A stretch of DNA of 64,000 nucleotides, from contig BMSW01000004.1 in NCBI GenBank assembly GCA_014649355.1, positions 140,608 through 204,607 of the forward strand. Reading direction: 5' to 3'. Below the pieces are notes generated by a model. The model saw only the letters and a list, made by a program, of their open reading frames with translations. It was not told the DNA's origin and ran no database searches. Position numbers and translations under genes: made by a program. Source of the DNA: Streptomyces althioticus. Its GTDB lineage: Bacteria > Actinomycetota > Actinomycetes > Streptomycetales > Streptomycetaceae. Below, piece after piece: positions 41,199-51,173 of this stretch; position 1 is the stretch's first letter, and every line of letters starts with the position of its first letter.

Positions 41199-41771
41199 AT
41201 GAGACTCTTCGCCGCCGTGCTGCCGCCCGAGGACGTGGTCCGGGCGCTGGACGTCGAAGTGGGCGCGCTGCGGACGCTGGACGGGGCCGGCGCGATGCGG
41301 TGGACCGAGCGGGCCGGGTGGCACTTCACGCTCGCGTTCTACGGCGAGGTGGAGGAGGACACCGTGCCCGAGCTGACCGCGCGGCTGGGACGGGCCGCGG
41401 CGCGGACCGAGCCGTTCCCGCTGGCGCTGTCCGGCGGCGGACAGTTCGGCCGCGGGCGCGCCCTGTGGACCGGGGCGGCGGGCGACGTGCACACCATGCG
41501 GCTGCTGGCCGAGCGCGCCGAGGCGGCCGGCCGCAAGGCAGGCGTCGGGATGGACGAGCACCGGCGCTACACGGCCCACCTGACCGTGGCGCGCAGCCGG
41601 GACGCCGTGGACGTACGGCCGTACCTCGCGGCGCTGGAGGACTTCCGCAGCCGCACCTGGACCGTGGAGGAGCTGGTGCTGGTCCGCAGCCACCTGCCCC
41701 GGTCGGGCGTCCCGGGCGAGCAGCCCCGTTACGAGGCGGTCGCCCGCCGGGCACTCGGCGCGGCCGGTTAG
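41199..41771 (+). CDS. thpR: RNA 2',3'-cyclic phosphodiesterase
   Basis: A 190-residue 2H phosphoesterase. The two catalytic motifs are HFTL (about 42-45) and HLTV (about 127-130), spaced as in ThpR/LigT. The N-terminal MRLFAAVLPPEDVVRALDVE is also standard. The enzyme opens 2',3'-cyclic phosphates and can ligate tRNA halves in vitro; its cellular role is unclear. GGAGG 4 nt before the ATG at 41199 fixes the start. Its stop codon overlaps the -10 of the following miniprotein gene. Confidence 0.88.
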   Translation: MRLFAAVLPPEDVVRALDVEVGALRTLDGAGAMRWTERAGWHFTLAFYGEVEEDTVPELTARLGRAAARTEPFPLALSGGGQFGRGRALWTGAAGDVHTMRLLAERAEAAGRKAGVGMDEHRRYTAHLTVARSRDAVDVRPYLAALEDFRSRTWTVEELVLVRSHLPRSGVPGEQPRYEAVARRALGAAG

Positions 41772-41781
41772 GCTCGACGGC

Positions 41782-41871
41782 GTGGACCCCAAGACTCGAA
41801 ACCGGATCATGGCCGGTGCTCTCGTGCTGATGTTCGTCGTGGTGGCCTTGGCGGCGGCGCTCCCGATGTAG
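41782..41871 (+). CDS. 29-residue leaderless membrane miniprotein
   Basis: A GTG-started gene encoding DPKTRNRIMAGALVLMFV then VVALAAALPM: a basic N-terminus and a single transmembrane helix. I recall closely similar short proteins in many Streptomyces, which argues it is real despite its size. TAGGCT (41769-41774) is 7 nt before the GTG and overlaps the thpR stop, so transcription appears to start at the GTG. A role in membrane or small-protein regulation is possible but unproven. Confidence 0.65.
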   Translation: MDPKTRNRIMAGALVLMFVVVALAAALPM

Positions 41872-41904
41872 CGCCGCCGCCGGGCCGTCACGCCGCGTCC
41901 GTCG

Positions 41905-42897
41905 TCACCAGGCGAAGGCCTCCGGGGACGGGCCGGGGCCCGGGAAGATTTCGTCCAGCGAGGACAGCAGCTCCTCGCCCAGCTCCAGCTCCAGCGCGCG
42001 CAGCGCCGAGTCGAGCTGCTCGCGCGTGCGCGGGCCGACGATCGGGCCGGTCACGCCGGGACGGGTGAGCAGCCAGGCCAGCGCCGCCTCGCCCGGCTCC
42101 ACGCCGTGCTTCTCCAGCAGGTCCTCGTACGCCTGGATCTGCTTGCGCGCCACCGGGTCGGCCAGGGTGTCCGCGGCCCGTCCGGAGGCGCGGCGGCCGC
42201 CCTCGGCCTCCTTCTTGATGACCCCGCCCAGGAGACCGCCGTGCAGCGGCGACCAGGGGATGACCCCGAGCCCGTAGTCCCGCGCGGCCGGGATGACCTC
42301 CATCTCGGCGCGCCGCTCGGCGAGGTTGTACAGGCACTGCTCGCTGACCAGCCCGATGGTCCCGCCGCGCCGGGCGGCGGTCTCGTTGGCCTGGGCGATC
42401 TTGTAGCCGGGGAAGTTCGACGAGCCGACGTAGAGGATCTTGCCCTGCTGGATCAGGACGTCGACCGCCTGCCAGATCTCGTCGAACGGGGTGGCCCGGT
42501 CGATGTGGTGGAACTGGTAGACGTCGATGTGGTCGGTCCCCAGGCGCTTCAGCGAGGCGTCCACCGCGCGCCGGATGTTCACCGCGGACAGCTTGTCGTG
42601 GTTGGGCCACGCCTCGCCGTCCGGGCCCATGTTGCCGTACACCTTCGTGGCGAGGACGACCTTGTCGCGGCGGCCGCCGCCCTGGGCGAACCAGCTGCCG
42701 ATGATCTCCTCGGTACGGCCCTTGTTCTCACCCCAGCCGTAGACGTTGGCGGTGTCGAAGAAGTTGATGCCGGCGTCGAGCGCCGCGTCCATGATGGCGT
42801 GGCTGTCGGCCTCGTCGGTCTGCGGACCGAAGTTCATCGTCCCGAGGACGAGCCGGCTGACCTTGAGTCCTGTGCGTCCGAGCTGCGTGTACCTCAT
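41905..42897 (-). CDS. Aldo/keto reductase
   Basis: A 330-residue AKR. MRYTQLGRTGLKVSRLVLGT starts the barrel; the catalytic tetrad shows in FDTANVYGWGENKGRTEEI (Asp and Tyr), ATKVYG (Lys) and YQFHHID (His). The NADP-binding C-terminal part contains GPRTREQLDSALRALEL. It reduces carbonyls with NADPH; the substrate cannot be assigned. The ATG at 42897 is preceded by a MerR-like dyad within a TTGCAT...TTGGCT promoter, suggesting redox- or electrophile-responsive control by a regulator encoded elsewhere. Confidence 0.85.
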   Translation of the reverse strand: MRYTQLGRTGLKVSRLVLGTMNFGPQTDEADSHAIMDAALDAGINFFDTANVYGWGENKGRTEEIIGSWFAQGGGRRDKVVLATKVYGNMGPDGEAWPNHDKLSAVNIRRAVDASLKRLGTDHIDVYQFHHIDRATPFDEIWQAVDVLIQQGKILYVGSSNFPGYKIAQANETAARRGGTIGLVSEQCLYNLAERRAEMEVIPAARDYGLGVIPWSPLHGGLLGGVIKKEAEGGRRASGRAADTLADPVARKQIQAYEDLLEKHGVEPGEAALAWLLTRPGVTGPIVGPRTREQLDSALRALELELGEELLSSLDEIFPGPGPSPEAFAW

Positions 42898-42907
42898 GGA
42901 CGTCCAG

Positions 42908-42938
42908 CCAACGTGTTGGAGTGCGCTCCATGCAAGCG
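42908..42938 (-). promoter_or_regulatory. MerR-type promoter of the aldo/keto reductase
   Basis: Reading leftward, TTGCAT is followed by the dyad TGGAGCGCACTCCA and then TTGGCT 18 bp from TTGCAT (19 bp from CTTGCA). A second dyad, CCAAC-GT-GTTGG (42908-42919), overlaps the -10 region. A dyad inside an overlong spacer is typical of MerR-activated promoters; no merR gene is nearby. Confidence 0.5.
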
Positions 42939-42968
42939 CTCCAGCGTCAGAGCGTCGGCCCGGGAGGG

Positions 42969-43646
42969 TCAGGACGGCTTGTACGGGCCGCCCAGCGACC
43001 ACTCCTGCCACATCGCCTCGGCGAACGCCCCCGCGATCTTGTGCTCGCCGCTCTCGTTGGGGTGCGTGCCGTCGTAGGTGTCGACGTGGAAGTCGTACGT
43101 CGCGGGCGGCGGGACGAGCAGCAGCGGGGAGGCCGCGGTGTCCAGCTCGGCGACCGTCTCGGCCAGCAGCGTGTTGAAGCGGTCGACCTGTCCCGCGAAG
43201 GTCTCGTCCGCGTCCACCCGGATGTTGCGGACCACCGGCATCACCGCCATCCGCACCTTCGGGCGGGCCGCCCGCGCCTCGGCGACGAACGCGCGCACGT
43301 TGTCCGCGGTCTGCTCGGCGTTGGTGTAGAAGCCGAGGTCGATCAGGCCCAGCGACACCAGCAGCACGTCCGCCCGGCAGGACCGCACCGCGTCGCCGAT
43401 CAGCGGGGCCATGTGGCACCAGCCCTCGCCCCAGCCGGCCAGGTGCGCCCGCGGGAAGTCCGGGTCGGCGTACGCGTACGAGGTGGGCTCGTCCGTGGAC
43501 GGGTCGTGCAGCGTCTCGCGCGGGCCGACCAGTGTGAAGGGGCCGCCGTACGCGGCGCACAGGTGCTGCCACAGGCGGTAGCGCCAGGTGTGTTCACCCG
43601 CGCTCCCGATCGTCATCGAGTCACCTACGGGCATGAACCTGAGCAC
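42969..43646 (-). CDS. SGNH/GDSL-type hydrolase with altered block III
   Basis: A 225-residue protein. Block I is FMPVGDSMTIG with the nucleophile Ser, and block V is DGTHPNESGEHKIAGAF with the Asp-His pair. Block III, normally GxND, reads GLIDLG, so the oxyanion-hole Asn is replaced by Ile. Activity may be reduced or the fold may use another residue. The GTG at 43646 is preceded 6 nt by CATGAT and no Shine-Dalgarno, and starting there keeps block I complete. There is no signal peptide, so it is cytoplasmic, unlike many GDSL lipases. Confidence 0.75.
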   Translation of the reverse strand: MLRFMPVGDSMTIGSAGEHTWRYRLWQHLCAAYGGPFTLVGPRETLHDPSTDEPTSYAYADPDFPRAHLAGWGEGWCHMAPLIGDAVRSCRADVLLVSLGLIDLGFYTNAEQTADNVRAFVAEARAARPKVRMAVMPVVRNIRVDADETFAGQVDRFNTLLAETVAELDTAASPLLLVPPPATYDFHVDTYDGTHPNESGEHKIAGAFAEAMWQEWSLGGPYKPS

Positions 43647-43734
43647 CCGATCATCATGGTGGATCAGCGCGTCTCCCGCGATGTGAGCCCCGACACCCGC
43701 ACCGGGCGGCCCGCGCTGATGGCAGGCTTGGCCC

Positions 43735-44724
43735 ATGCGCAGACCCTTCGCCCTGCTCGCCGCGACCCTGCTGACGGCCGCGCTCGCCGTGCCCGCCTCC
43801 GCCGCCGACAACGACGACGGGAACGAGGGGTTCACCATCAACGACCCGCGCATCACCGAGTCCAGCGGGCTCGCCGCCTCCCGGCAGCACCCCGGCGTCT
43901 ACTGGACCCACAACGACAGCGACGACGGCCCCTACCTCTACGCCGTCGACGGCAGCACCGGCGACACGGTCGCCCGCCTCACCCTCACCGGCATCGGCAC
44001 GCCCCGGGACGTCGAGGCGATCTCCCTCGGCCCCGGAAACCGCCTCTTCGTCGCCGACATCGGTGACAACCTCGGCGGCACCTGGCCGTACGTGTGGATC
44101 TACGAACTCCCCGAGCCGAAGCGGCTCGAGGATGCGACCGTGCAGGCCACCCAGTACGTCGTGAAGTACGCCGACGGCCCGCGCGACGCCGAGGCGATGG
44201 TCGTCCACCCGAGGACGGGGCGGGTGTACCTCATCGACAAGCACGAGGACGGCGGGCACCTCTACGAGGGCCCGGCGAAGCTTTCGCCGAAGGGTGACAA
44301 CGTCTTCCGGCCGATCGCCCCCGTCGAGCTCTGGACCACCGACGCCGCGCTCTCCCCCGACGGTCAGGACCTCGCGGTGCGCGGCTACTTCGGCGGTATC
44401 CACTACGCCTGGAACGGCGGGAAGCTGGAGCGTAAGGGGCGGCTGAGCGTGCCGCTCCAGGGACAGGGCGAGTCGGTGACCTACTCGGCGGACGGCTCCC
44501 GGCTGCTGTTCGGCAGCGAGGGGGAGCAGAGCGGGGTGGTGAGCCGTCCGGCTCCCGGCGCGGACGAGAGCGGCTCGAGCGGCGGCCCCGGCTCCCGCGC
44601 GGACGGCGGCGACAGCGCCTCGGGGGACGGGAAGGGCGACTCCGTGAAGGTCGGGGGAGCGGTGGTGGTCGCCGTGCTGGTCGCGGCCCTGTTCGGGCTG
44701 AGCAGGCGCCGGCGCAAGGGCTGA
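43735..44724 (+). CDS. Secreted propeller-like protein with C-terminal membrane anchor
   Basis: A 329-residue protein. The N-terminus is a signal peptide (RRPFALLAATLLTAALAVPASA). The body carries beta-propeller-like blocks, including HPGVYWTHNDSDDGPYLYAV, GNRLFVADIGDN, RDAEAMVVHPRTGRVYLID and ALSPDGQDLAVRGY, resembling secreted WD40/TolB-like proteins. A Gly/Ser/Asp-rich spacer precedes a C-terminal helix (VGGAVVVAVLVAALFGL) and RRRRKG, as in cell-wall or membrane-anchored proteins. Ligand unknown. CAGGCT is 6 nt before the ATG. It converges on the TetR gene with 10 bp between stops. Confidence 0.72.
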   Translation: MRRPFALLAATLLTAALAVPASAADNDDGNEGFTINDPRITESSGLAASRQHPGVYWTHNDSDDGPYLYAVDGSTGDTVARLTLTGIGTPRDVEAISLGPGNRLFVADIGDNLGGTWPYVWIYELPEPKRLEDATVQATQYVVKYADGPRDAEAMVVHPRTGRVYLIDKHEDGGHLYEGPAKLSPKGDNVFRPIAPVELWTTDAALSPDGQDLAVRGYFGGIHYAWNGGKLERKGRLSVPLQGQGESVTYSADGSRLLFGSEGEQSGVVSRPAPGADESGSSGGPGSRADGGDSASGDGKGDSVKVGGAVVVAVLVAALFGLSRRRRKG

Positions 44725-44734
44725 ACCGGCGCCG

Positions 44735-45511
44735 TCAGCGCCCCTGTTCGGCCGCCCTCCGGGTGACGAACTCCTCCAGGCCGTCCAGGATGCGCTGGAG
44801 TCCGAACTCGAAGTGGTCGAAGCCGGAGCTGAAGGTGTCCTCCGAGAGCGCGGCCATGACGGGATAGCGGCCGCTGTTCATCGCCTTCTCCAGGGCGGGC
44901 CGCTGGGCCTCCCAGAACTCCGCGTCCGTCAGTCCGGAGCTGTGTTCGGCCTGCTCCTGGTACAGCTGCGTCCGGGCCGCCCCGACCACGTATCCGTCGA
45001 TCATGATGATCGCCGACAGCAGCTCGGGGTCGGACAGGCCCATCGGCTTGATCCGGGAGAGCACCTTCTCCATGCCGTCCAGCGCGCTCGGGCCGAGGAT
45101 CGGGCGGGACTGGTTGACCTCCAGCAGCCAGGGGTGGCGCCGGTAGAGGGCGAGGGTGGCCCGGCCCAGCGCCTCCAGGGCCGACCGCCAGCCGCCGTCG
45201 CCGAGGTCCGCGGGGTTCTCCGACGGGCGCTGCACCCGGTCCAGCATCAGGTCGAGCAGCTCGGCCTTGCCGGGCACGTAGCGGTACAGGGACATCGTGC
45301 CGGTGCCCAGCTCCGTGGCGATCCGGCGCATCGACAGCGCGCCGAGGCCGTCCCGGTCGGCGACCTCGATCGCCGCCTCCACGATCCGCTCCAGGGTCAG
45401 CCCCGGCTTCGGGCCCCGGCTGGGCCGCTGCCCGGTGCCCCAGAGCAGGTCGAGGGTGCGCGCGATGTCGCCGCTGCCACTGGTCTCCGTACCGCTTCCG
45501 CCGCTGCTCAT
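44735..45511 (-). CDS. TetR family regulator of the adjacent ABC exporter
   Basis: A 258-residue TetR protein. The HTH reads TLERIVEAAIEVADRDGLGA then LSMRRIATELGTGTMSLYRY. The C-terminal 150 residues match the TetR_C_1-type dimerisation domain found with DrrAB exporters. The ATG at 45511 lies 6 nt after TAGACT (complement of 45518-45523), so its mRNA is probably leaderless. Two GTAC-based dyads in the 86-bp divergent gap are the likely operators, giving autoregulation and drug-inducible export. Confidence 0.85.
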   Translation of the reverse strand: MSSGGSGTETSGSGDIARTLDLLWGTGQRPSRGPKPGLTLERIVEAAIEVADRDGLGALSMRRIATELGTGTMSLYRYVPGKAELLDLMLDRVQRPSENPADLGDGGWRSALEALGRATLALYRRHPWLLEVNQSRPILGPSALDGMEKVLSRIKPMGLSDPELLSAIIMIDGYVVGAARTQLYQEQAEHSSGLTDAEFWEAQRPALEKAMNSGRYPVMAALSEDTFSSGFDHFEFGLQRILDGLEEFVTRRAAEQGR

Positions 45512-45543
45512 GCGGGCAGTCTAGATCCGCGCCAAAAAACTGA

Positions 45544-45577
45544 GTACGTCGTACGCGTAATTGGGTACGGTGTACCC
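45544..45577. promoter_or_regulatory. Paired GTAC operators, TetR to ABC exporter
   Basis: GTAC-GTC-GTAC (45544-45554) and GGGTAC-GGT-GTACCC (45563-45577) have centres 21 bp apart, two helical turns. Both lie between the regulator's -10 and the ATPase start at 45598. Confidence 0.7.
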
Positions 45578-45597
45578 GGTTTCTGGAAGGGGGACCC

Positions 45598-46572
45598 ATG
45601 AAGGACGACGGGTACGCGGTGCGGGCCGAGGGGCTGGAGAAGCGCTACGGCGAGAAGCGCGCCCTGGACGGCTTCGACCTCGCCGTGCGGGCGGGCACGG
45701 TGCACGGACTGCTGGGACCGAACGGCGCGGGCAAGACCACCGCCGTGCGGATCCTGTCGACGCTGATCCGGCTCGACGGCGGGCGGGCCACCGTGGGCGG
45801 GCTGGACGTGGAGCGGCAGGCCCGCGAGGTGCGGGCGCGGATCGGGCTCACCGGGCAGTACGCGGCGGTGGACGAGGTGCTCACCGGGCGGCAGAACCTG
45901 GAGATGTTCGGCAGGCTGTTCCACCTCGGCGGGCGGCGCGCCAAGGCGCGCGCGGCGGAGCTGCTGGAGCAGTTCGACCTGACCGACGCCGCCGACAAGG
46001 GCGTCGGCGACTACAGCGGCGGCATGAGGCGCCGGCTGGACCTGGCGGCGTCGATGATCCTGACGCCGGCCGTGCTGTTCCTGGACGAGCCGACGACGGG
46101 GCTCGACCCGCGCAGCCGGGGCGAAGTGTGGGACGCGGTGCGGGCGTTGGTGGCGGGCGGCACGACCGTGCTGCTGACCACCCAGTATCTGGAGGAGGCC
46201 GACCGGCTGGCCTCCCGCATCACCGTCATCGACCGGGGCCGGTCCATCGCCGACGACACCCCGGACGGGCTGAAGAACCGCGTCGGCGGCGACCGCGTCG
46301 AGGTCGTCGTGGCCGAACGGTCCGACATCCCGCGCGTGGTGAAGGTCGTCGCGCGGGTCTCCGACGGCGAACCCGAGTCGGATGAGACCGAGTTGCGGGT
46401 GCACGCGCCCGTGACCGACCGGGTGACCGCGCTGACGGACGTCGCGCGCACCCTGCAGGACGAGGGCGTACGGGTCGAGGACATCGGGCTGCGCAGGCCC
46501 AGCCTCGACGACGTGTTCCTGCGCCTGACCGGACACCGCACGGAGACGACGGAGAAGGAGGCGGCCGCATGA
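45598..46572 (+). CDS. Daunorubicin-resistance-type ABC transporter ATP-binding protein
   Basis: A 324-residue DrrA-type ATPase with Walker [10 protein letters not shown] (about 40-48), signature [10 protein letters not shown] (about 138-147), Walker [17 protein letters not shown] and the [16 protein letters not shown]-loop region. The C-terminal DrrA domain ends [11 protein letters not shown]. It pairs with the overlapping permease (ATGA at 46569-46572) and is controlled by the divergent TetR protein. It is a different exporter from the one at 6.3-8.1 kb. Confidence 0.87.
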   Translation: MKDDGYAVRAEGLEKRYGEKRALDGFDLAVRAGTVHGLLGPNGAGKTTAVRILSTLIRLDGGRATVGGLDVERQAREVRARIGLTGQYAAVDEVLTGRQNLEMFGRLFHLGGRRAKARAAELLEQFDLTDAADKGVGDYSGGMRRRLDLAASMILTPAVLFLDEPTTGLDPRSRGEVWDAVRALVAGGTTVLLTTQYLEEADRLASRITVIDRGRSIADDTPDGLKNRVGGDRVEVVVAERSDIPRVVKVVARVSDGEPESDETELRVHAPVTDRVTALTDVARTLQDEGVRVEDIGLRRPSLDDVFLRLTGHRTETTEKEAAA

Positions 46573-47390
46573 GCGCGCTCGACCTGACCGGACCGGCCGG
46601 GCACGGCCGCGTGTACTGGGCGCTCGCGGACTGCTGGAACGTCGTCCGCCGGGGCCTCACCCACTACCGGCGCCAGCCGGTCAACATCGCCTGGCAGCTG
46701 GGCTTTCCGATCCTCTCCGTGCTGCTGTACGGCTACGTCTTCGGCAGCGCGATGCGGGTGCCGGGCGGCGGGGACTACAAGGACTTCCTGATGCCGGGCA
46801 TGTTCGTGATGACCATGGCCTTCGGCTTCATCAACACCGCGACGGTCGTGGTGTACGACTCCACCAAGGGTGTCATCGACCGCTTCCGCTCGATGCCGAT
46901 GGCGTCGTCGGCGGTGGTCGCCGGGCGTGGGGTGACCGACCTGATCGTCGCGTGCGCGGAGCTGGCCATCCTGATGCTGACGGCGCTGGTCATGGGCTGG
47001 CGCCCGGACGGCGGCTGGGGATTCCTCGCCGCGTTCGGACTGCTGCTGTGGCTGCGGTTCGCGCTGATCTGGCTGGGGGTCTGGCTGGGACTGCTCGTCC
47101 CCAACCCGGAGGCGGCGGGCGGTCTCTTCGCGGTGGCCTTCCCCCTGACGATGATCTCCAGCATCTTCGTCGCCCCCCAGCTCATGCCCGACTGGCTCGG
47201 CTGGGTGGCCGCCTGGAACCCGATCTCCTCCACGGCGGCGGCGACCCGCGAACTCTTCGGCACCCCGGTCGGCGGCGGCGACTCGTGGGTCGAACAGCAC
47301 GCGCTGCTGATGGCGGGCGTCTGGCCGGTGATCCTCACGGCGGTCTTCCTGCCACTGGCGGTACGGAGGTTCCGGCGTCTGAGCAGGTGA
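46569..47390 (+). CDS. ABC-2 type exporter permease (DrrB-like)
   Basis: A 273-residue membrane protein with six hydrophobic segments. It has the DrrB-type entry [20 protein letters not shown], the coupling region [20 protein letters not shown] and the [26 protein letters not shown]-terminal blocks. It completes the TetR-regulated exporter; the 4-bp overlap with the ATPase gene indicates coupled translation. A strong terminator follows the stop. Confidence 0.87.
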   Translation: MSALDLTGPAGHGRVYWALADCWNVVRRGLTHYRRQPVNIAWQLGFPILSVLLYGYVFGSAMRVPGGGDYKDFLMPGMFVMTMAFGFINTATVVVYDSTKGVIDRFRSMPMASSAVVAGRGVTDLIVACAELAILMLTALVMGWRPDGGWGFLAAFGLLLWLRFALIWLGVWLGLLVPNPEAAGGLFAVAFPLTMISSIFVAPQLMPDWLGWVAAWNPISSTAAATRELFGTPVGGGDSWVEQHALLMAGVWPVILTAVFLPLAVRRFRRLSR

Positions 47391-47395
47391 GACGT

Positions 47396-47432
47396 GAAGG
47401 GGCGCCTGGTGGGAACCACCGGGCGCCCCTTC
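47396..47432. terminator. Long bidirectional stem-loop
   Basis: GAAGGGGCGCC (47396-47406) pairs with GGCGCCCCTTC (47422-47432), and inside it GGTGG pairs with CCACC around a GAA loop. It sits between the convergent exporter permease and serC genes and should terminate both. Confidence 0.85.
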
Positions 47433-47445
47433 CGCGTAAGCCGGG

Positions 47446-48573
<1,128 letters not shown>

Positions 48574-48611
48574 CTAGCGGCTGGGGGAAACACGGGCGCA
48601 ACATCGTCCGT

Positions 48612-48637
48612 CCGCTGAGACGCGCCGCTGAGACGCG
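48612..48637. repeat. Perfect 13-bp tandem duplication
   Basis: CCGCTGAGACGCG occurs twice in tandem just upstream of serC and beyond the conservon terminator. It may be a recent slippage product; no function is evident. Confidence 0.7.
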
Positions 48638-48647
48638 TCACCGGTAC

Positions 48648-48686
48648 GGGTGGCGGGCGGTCCGGGGGGAGGGCCGTCCGCCACCC
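48648..48686. terminator. Stem-loop after the conservon-P450 operon
   Basis: GGGTGGCGGGCGG (48648-48660) pairs with CCGTCCGCCACCC (48674-48686) with one G-T pair, 8 bp past the stop of the last leftward P450. It is placed to end the six-gene operon. Confidence 0.8.
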
Positions 48687-48693
48687 GCGTCAC

Positions 48694-49944
48694 TCACCCG
48701 CCGAGCGTCACCGGCAGCTCGTACAGGTCGTTCTGGGTCACCACCGGCTTGTTGCGCAGCTCACCCGCCGGCACCGCCAGGTCCAGCTTCGGGAAGCGGG
48801 CGTACAGGGCCGGGAGGGCGACGCCCGCCTCCAGGCGGGACAGCGCCGCGCCGGGGCAGACGTGCGGGCCGTGCCCGAAGGAGATGTGCCGGTTCGCGCT
48901 CTCCCGGGTGATGTCGAAGTCGCCCGCCGTCGGCCCGTGCGCCCGCTCGTCCCGCCCGATCGCCGCGTACGACACGATCAGCGCGTCCCCGGCGGGCAGC
49001 ACCTTGTCCCCGACGGGCACGTCCTCGGTGGCGAACCGGATCAGCACGTGCGAGGTCGGCGTGGACCAGCGCAGCGTCTCCTCGACCACCGCCGACCAGT
49101 CCGTCTTCCCGGACAGCACCAGCTCGCGCTGGTCCGGGTGGGTGGAGAGGTTGACCACCGCGTTGACGATGAGGGAGATCGTGGTCTCGTGCCCGGCCGC
49201 CACCATCAGCTGGAGCGTCGCGACGATCTCCTCGTCGGTGAGCCGGTCCCCGTTCTCCGACGCCTGGATCAGCGCCGACGTCAGGTCGTCGCCCGGGTTC
49301 TCCCGCTTGGACGCCACCGTCTCGGTCATGATCCCGGCCAGCTCGGTGAGCGTCGCGAGGACCTCCTCCGGCGGCGTCTGCGTGGAGAAGAACTTCTCGA
49401 ACAGCTCCTTCAGCCGCGGCAGCCGCTCCTCCGCCAGCCCCATCAGGTCGGCGATCACGTACATCGGCAGCGGGTAGGCGAACACCGCCTTCAGGTCGAC
49501 GCTGTCACCGGGCTGCGCCGCCACCTGGTCCAGCAGGGACTCCGTCAGCTCCGTGATCCGCTCCCGCATCCGCTCCACCCGTCTCGGGGTGAGCGCCTGG
49601 GCGACCAGCGTGCGCAGTCTGCGGTGGTCGGCGCCGTCCACGGTGAGCATGGAGCGCGGCGGGTTCGCCAGCCCGATCAGCGGCCAGTCCGGGGCTATCT
49701 CCCCGCGCTGCCAGGCGCCCCAGACGTTGATGTCCTTCACCAGCCGCGGGTCGGTCAGCAGCTTCTTCGCCTCGGCGTGGTGGGTCACCGCCCATACGGG
49801 CACGTCACCCGGCAGGGTCACGGCGGCCAGCGGCCCCGCGGCGCGCAGTGCGGCGCTCTCCGCGTCCAGGTCGGAGACGAACGGGTCGAGGGGGATGCGG
49901 GTCTGTTCCGTGTCGGTCGCGGTGAGGTCCGTACCAGCCGTCAT
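48694..49944 (-). CDS. Cytochrome P450 (CYP154-like), conservon-associated
   Basis: A 416-residue soluble P450. The I-helix reads VAAGHETT, the ExxR motif is intact as EETLR (about 286-290) and the heme loop is FGHGPHVCPGAALSRLE (Cys about 362). The arrangement of a conservon followed by a CYP157-like and a CYP154-like gene recurs in Streptomyces. The ATG overlaps the preceding P450 stop as ATGA (49941-49944). Its substrate is not known; CYP154 enzymes hydroxylate varied aromatic and steroid-like molecules. It is last in the operon and its redox partner must lie elsewhere. Confidence 0.87.
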   Translation of the reverse strand: MTAGTDLTATDTEQTRIPLDPFVSDLDAESAALRAAGPLAAVTLPGDVPVWAVTHHAEAKKLLTDPRLVKDINVWGAWQRGEIAPDWPLIGLANPPRSMLTVDGADHRRLRTLVAQALTPRRVERMRERITELTESLLDQVAAQPGDSVDLKAVFAYPLPMYVIADLMGLAEERLPRLKELFEKFFSTQTPPEEVLATLTELAGIMTETVASKRENPGDDLTSALIQASENGDRLTDEEIVATLQLMVAAGHETTISLIVNAVVNLSTHPDQRELVLSGKTDWSAVVEETLRWSTPTSHVLIRFATEDVPVGDKVLPAGDALIVSYAAIGRDERAHGPTAGDFDITRESANRHISFGHGPHVCPGAALSRLEAGVALPALYARFPKLDLAVPAGELRNKPVVTQNDLYELPVTLGG

Positions 49945-51173
49945 GCGAGCGAGCCTCCAAGGGCGGGAGTGGGTGTGAAGGTGACCGGCAGCTCGGACAG
50001 ACCGCGCAGCCAGGGCGACGGGCGGCGGGTCAGGGAGGAGGCAGGCGCGGCCAGGTCGATGTCCGGCAGCCGGTCCAGGACCACCTCGATGCCGGTCCGG
50101 GCGATCACCTCGGCGATCTCCTGCGCCGGGAACGGGCAGCGGTGCTCCCCGTGACCGAAGGAGAAGTGCGCGCTGTTGCCGCCGGTGAGCGAGCCGTCCG
50201 TGCGTACCTGCGGGTCCGAGTTGGCGCCCTGGAGGCCCAGCAGCACCATGTCGCCGGCCCGGATGCGGCGGCCGCCGAGCTGCGTGTCGCGCGACGTCCA
50301 CCGCGCGGCCACGTTCTGCGTCGGCGTGTCCTCCCACAGCACCTCGTTCATCGCCTCGGCGATGCTGTTGCGGCCGCCGAACAGCGAGGCCGCGAACCGG
50401 GAGTCGGTGAGCATCAGGTGCAGCGAGTTGCCGATCCAGTCGGCGGTCGGCTGGTGCCCGGCCGCCATCATCACCATCAGGTCCTGGACGATCTCCTCGT
50501 CCGTGAAGCCCGAGGTGTCGGCGAGCATCCGGGAGGCCACGTCCTGGGCGGGCTCCTTGCGCCGCTCGGCCACCAGCTCCGTCATCGACGTGAACAGGTG
50601 CGTCTGCCCGGCGAGCGCCCGCTCCCGCCCGTCGATCATGTCGTTGAGCGCGGTGACCAGCGCGGGACCCTTGTCGTCGGGGAACCCGTACAGCCGGGCC
50701 AGCACCCGCACCGGCAGCAGCATCGCGAACTCGCCGATGATGTCCGCGGAGCCGCGCGGGCAGATGGCGTCGATCAGCTCGTCCGCGAACCGCTCGGAGT
50801 GGCCGCGCAGTTCGGTCGGGTCGACCGCCTCCAGCGCGTTCCCCAGCATCGCGGCCCGCTCCCGGTGCCGCTCGCCGACGGTGTAGAGGATGGACGGCTG
50901 ACGGCGTCCGATCATCGGCAGCAACGGCCAGTCGTCGGGGATGTTCTCCCACTGGTTCCACAGCTCGGAGTCGCGGCTGAACAGCACCGGGTCGCCGGTG
51001 ACCTGGTGCAGCTCGCGGTAGCCGAGGACCAGCCAGGCGGGGGCGTCGCCGTCGAGCACGACCGGCACCACACTGCCGTGCTCACGGCGCAGCTCGCGGT
51101 AGACGCGGGCCGGGTCGTCCTGCAGCAGGGGGCCGCTGAACGGGACGGCGTCGGGGACGGAGGCGGGACTCAC
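49941..51173 (-). CDS. Cytochrome P450 (CYP157-like) lacking the ExxR arginine
   Basis: A 410-residue P450. The I-helix MAAGHQPT and heme loop FGHGEHRCPF (Cys about 344) are normal, but the K-helix motif reads EVLW instead of ExxR (about 274-277), the hallmark of the CYP157 family. ExxR helps lock the heme-binding core, so CYP157 proteins are thought to fold or act atypically, possibly with the CYP154 partner. The GTG start at 51173 overlaps the GTPase stop (TGA, complement of 51170-51172), coupling it to the conservon. Confidence 0.85.
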   Translation of the reverse strand: MSPASVPDAVPFSGPLLQDDPARVYRELRREHGSVVPVVLDGDAPAWLVLGYRELHQVTGDPVLFSRDSELWNQWENIPDDWPLLPMIGRRQPSILYTVGERHRERAAMLGNALEAVDPTELRGHSERFADELIDAICPRGSADIIGEFAMLLPVRVLARLYGFPDDKGPALVTALNDMIDGRERALAGQTHLFTSMTELVAERRKEPAQDVASRMLADTSGFTDEEIVQDLMVMMAAGHQPTADWIGNSLHLMLTDSRFAASLFGGRNSIAEAMNEVLWEDTPTQNVAARWTSRDTQLGGRRIRAGDMVLLGLQGANSDPQVRTDGSLTGGNSAHFSFGHGEHRCPFPAQEIAEVIARTGIEVVLDRLPDIDLAAPASSLTRRPSPWLRGLSELPVTFTPTPALGGSLA

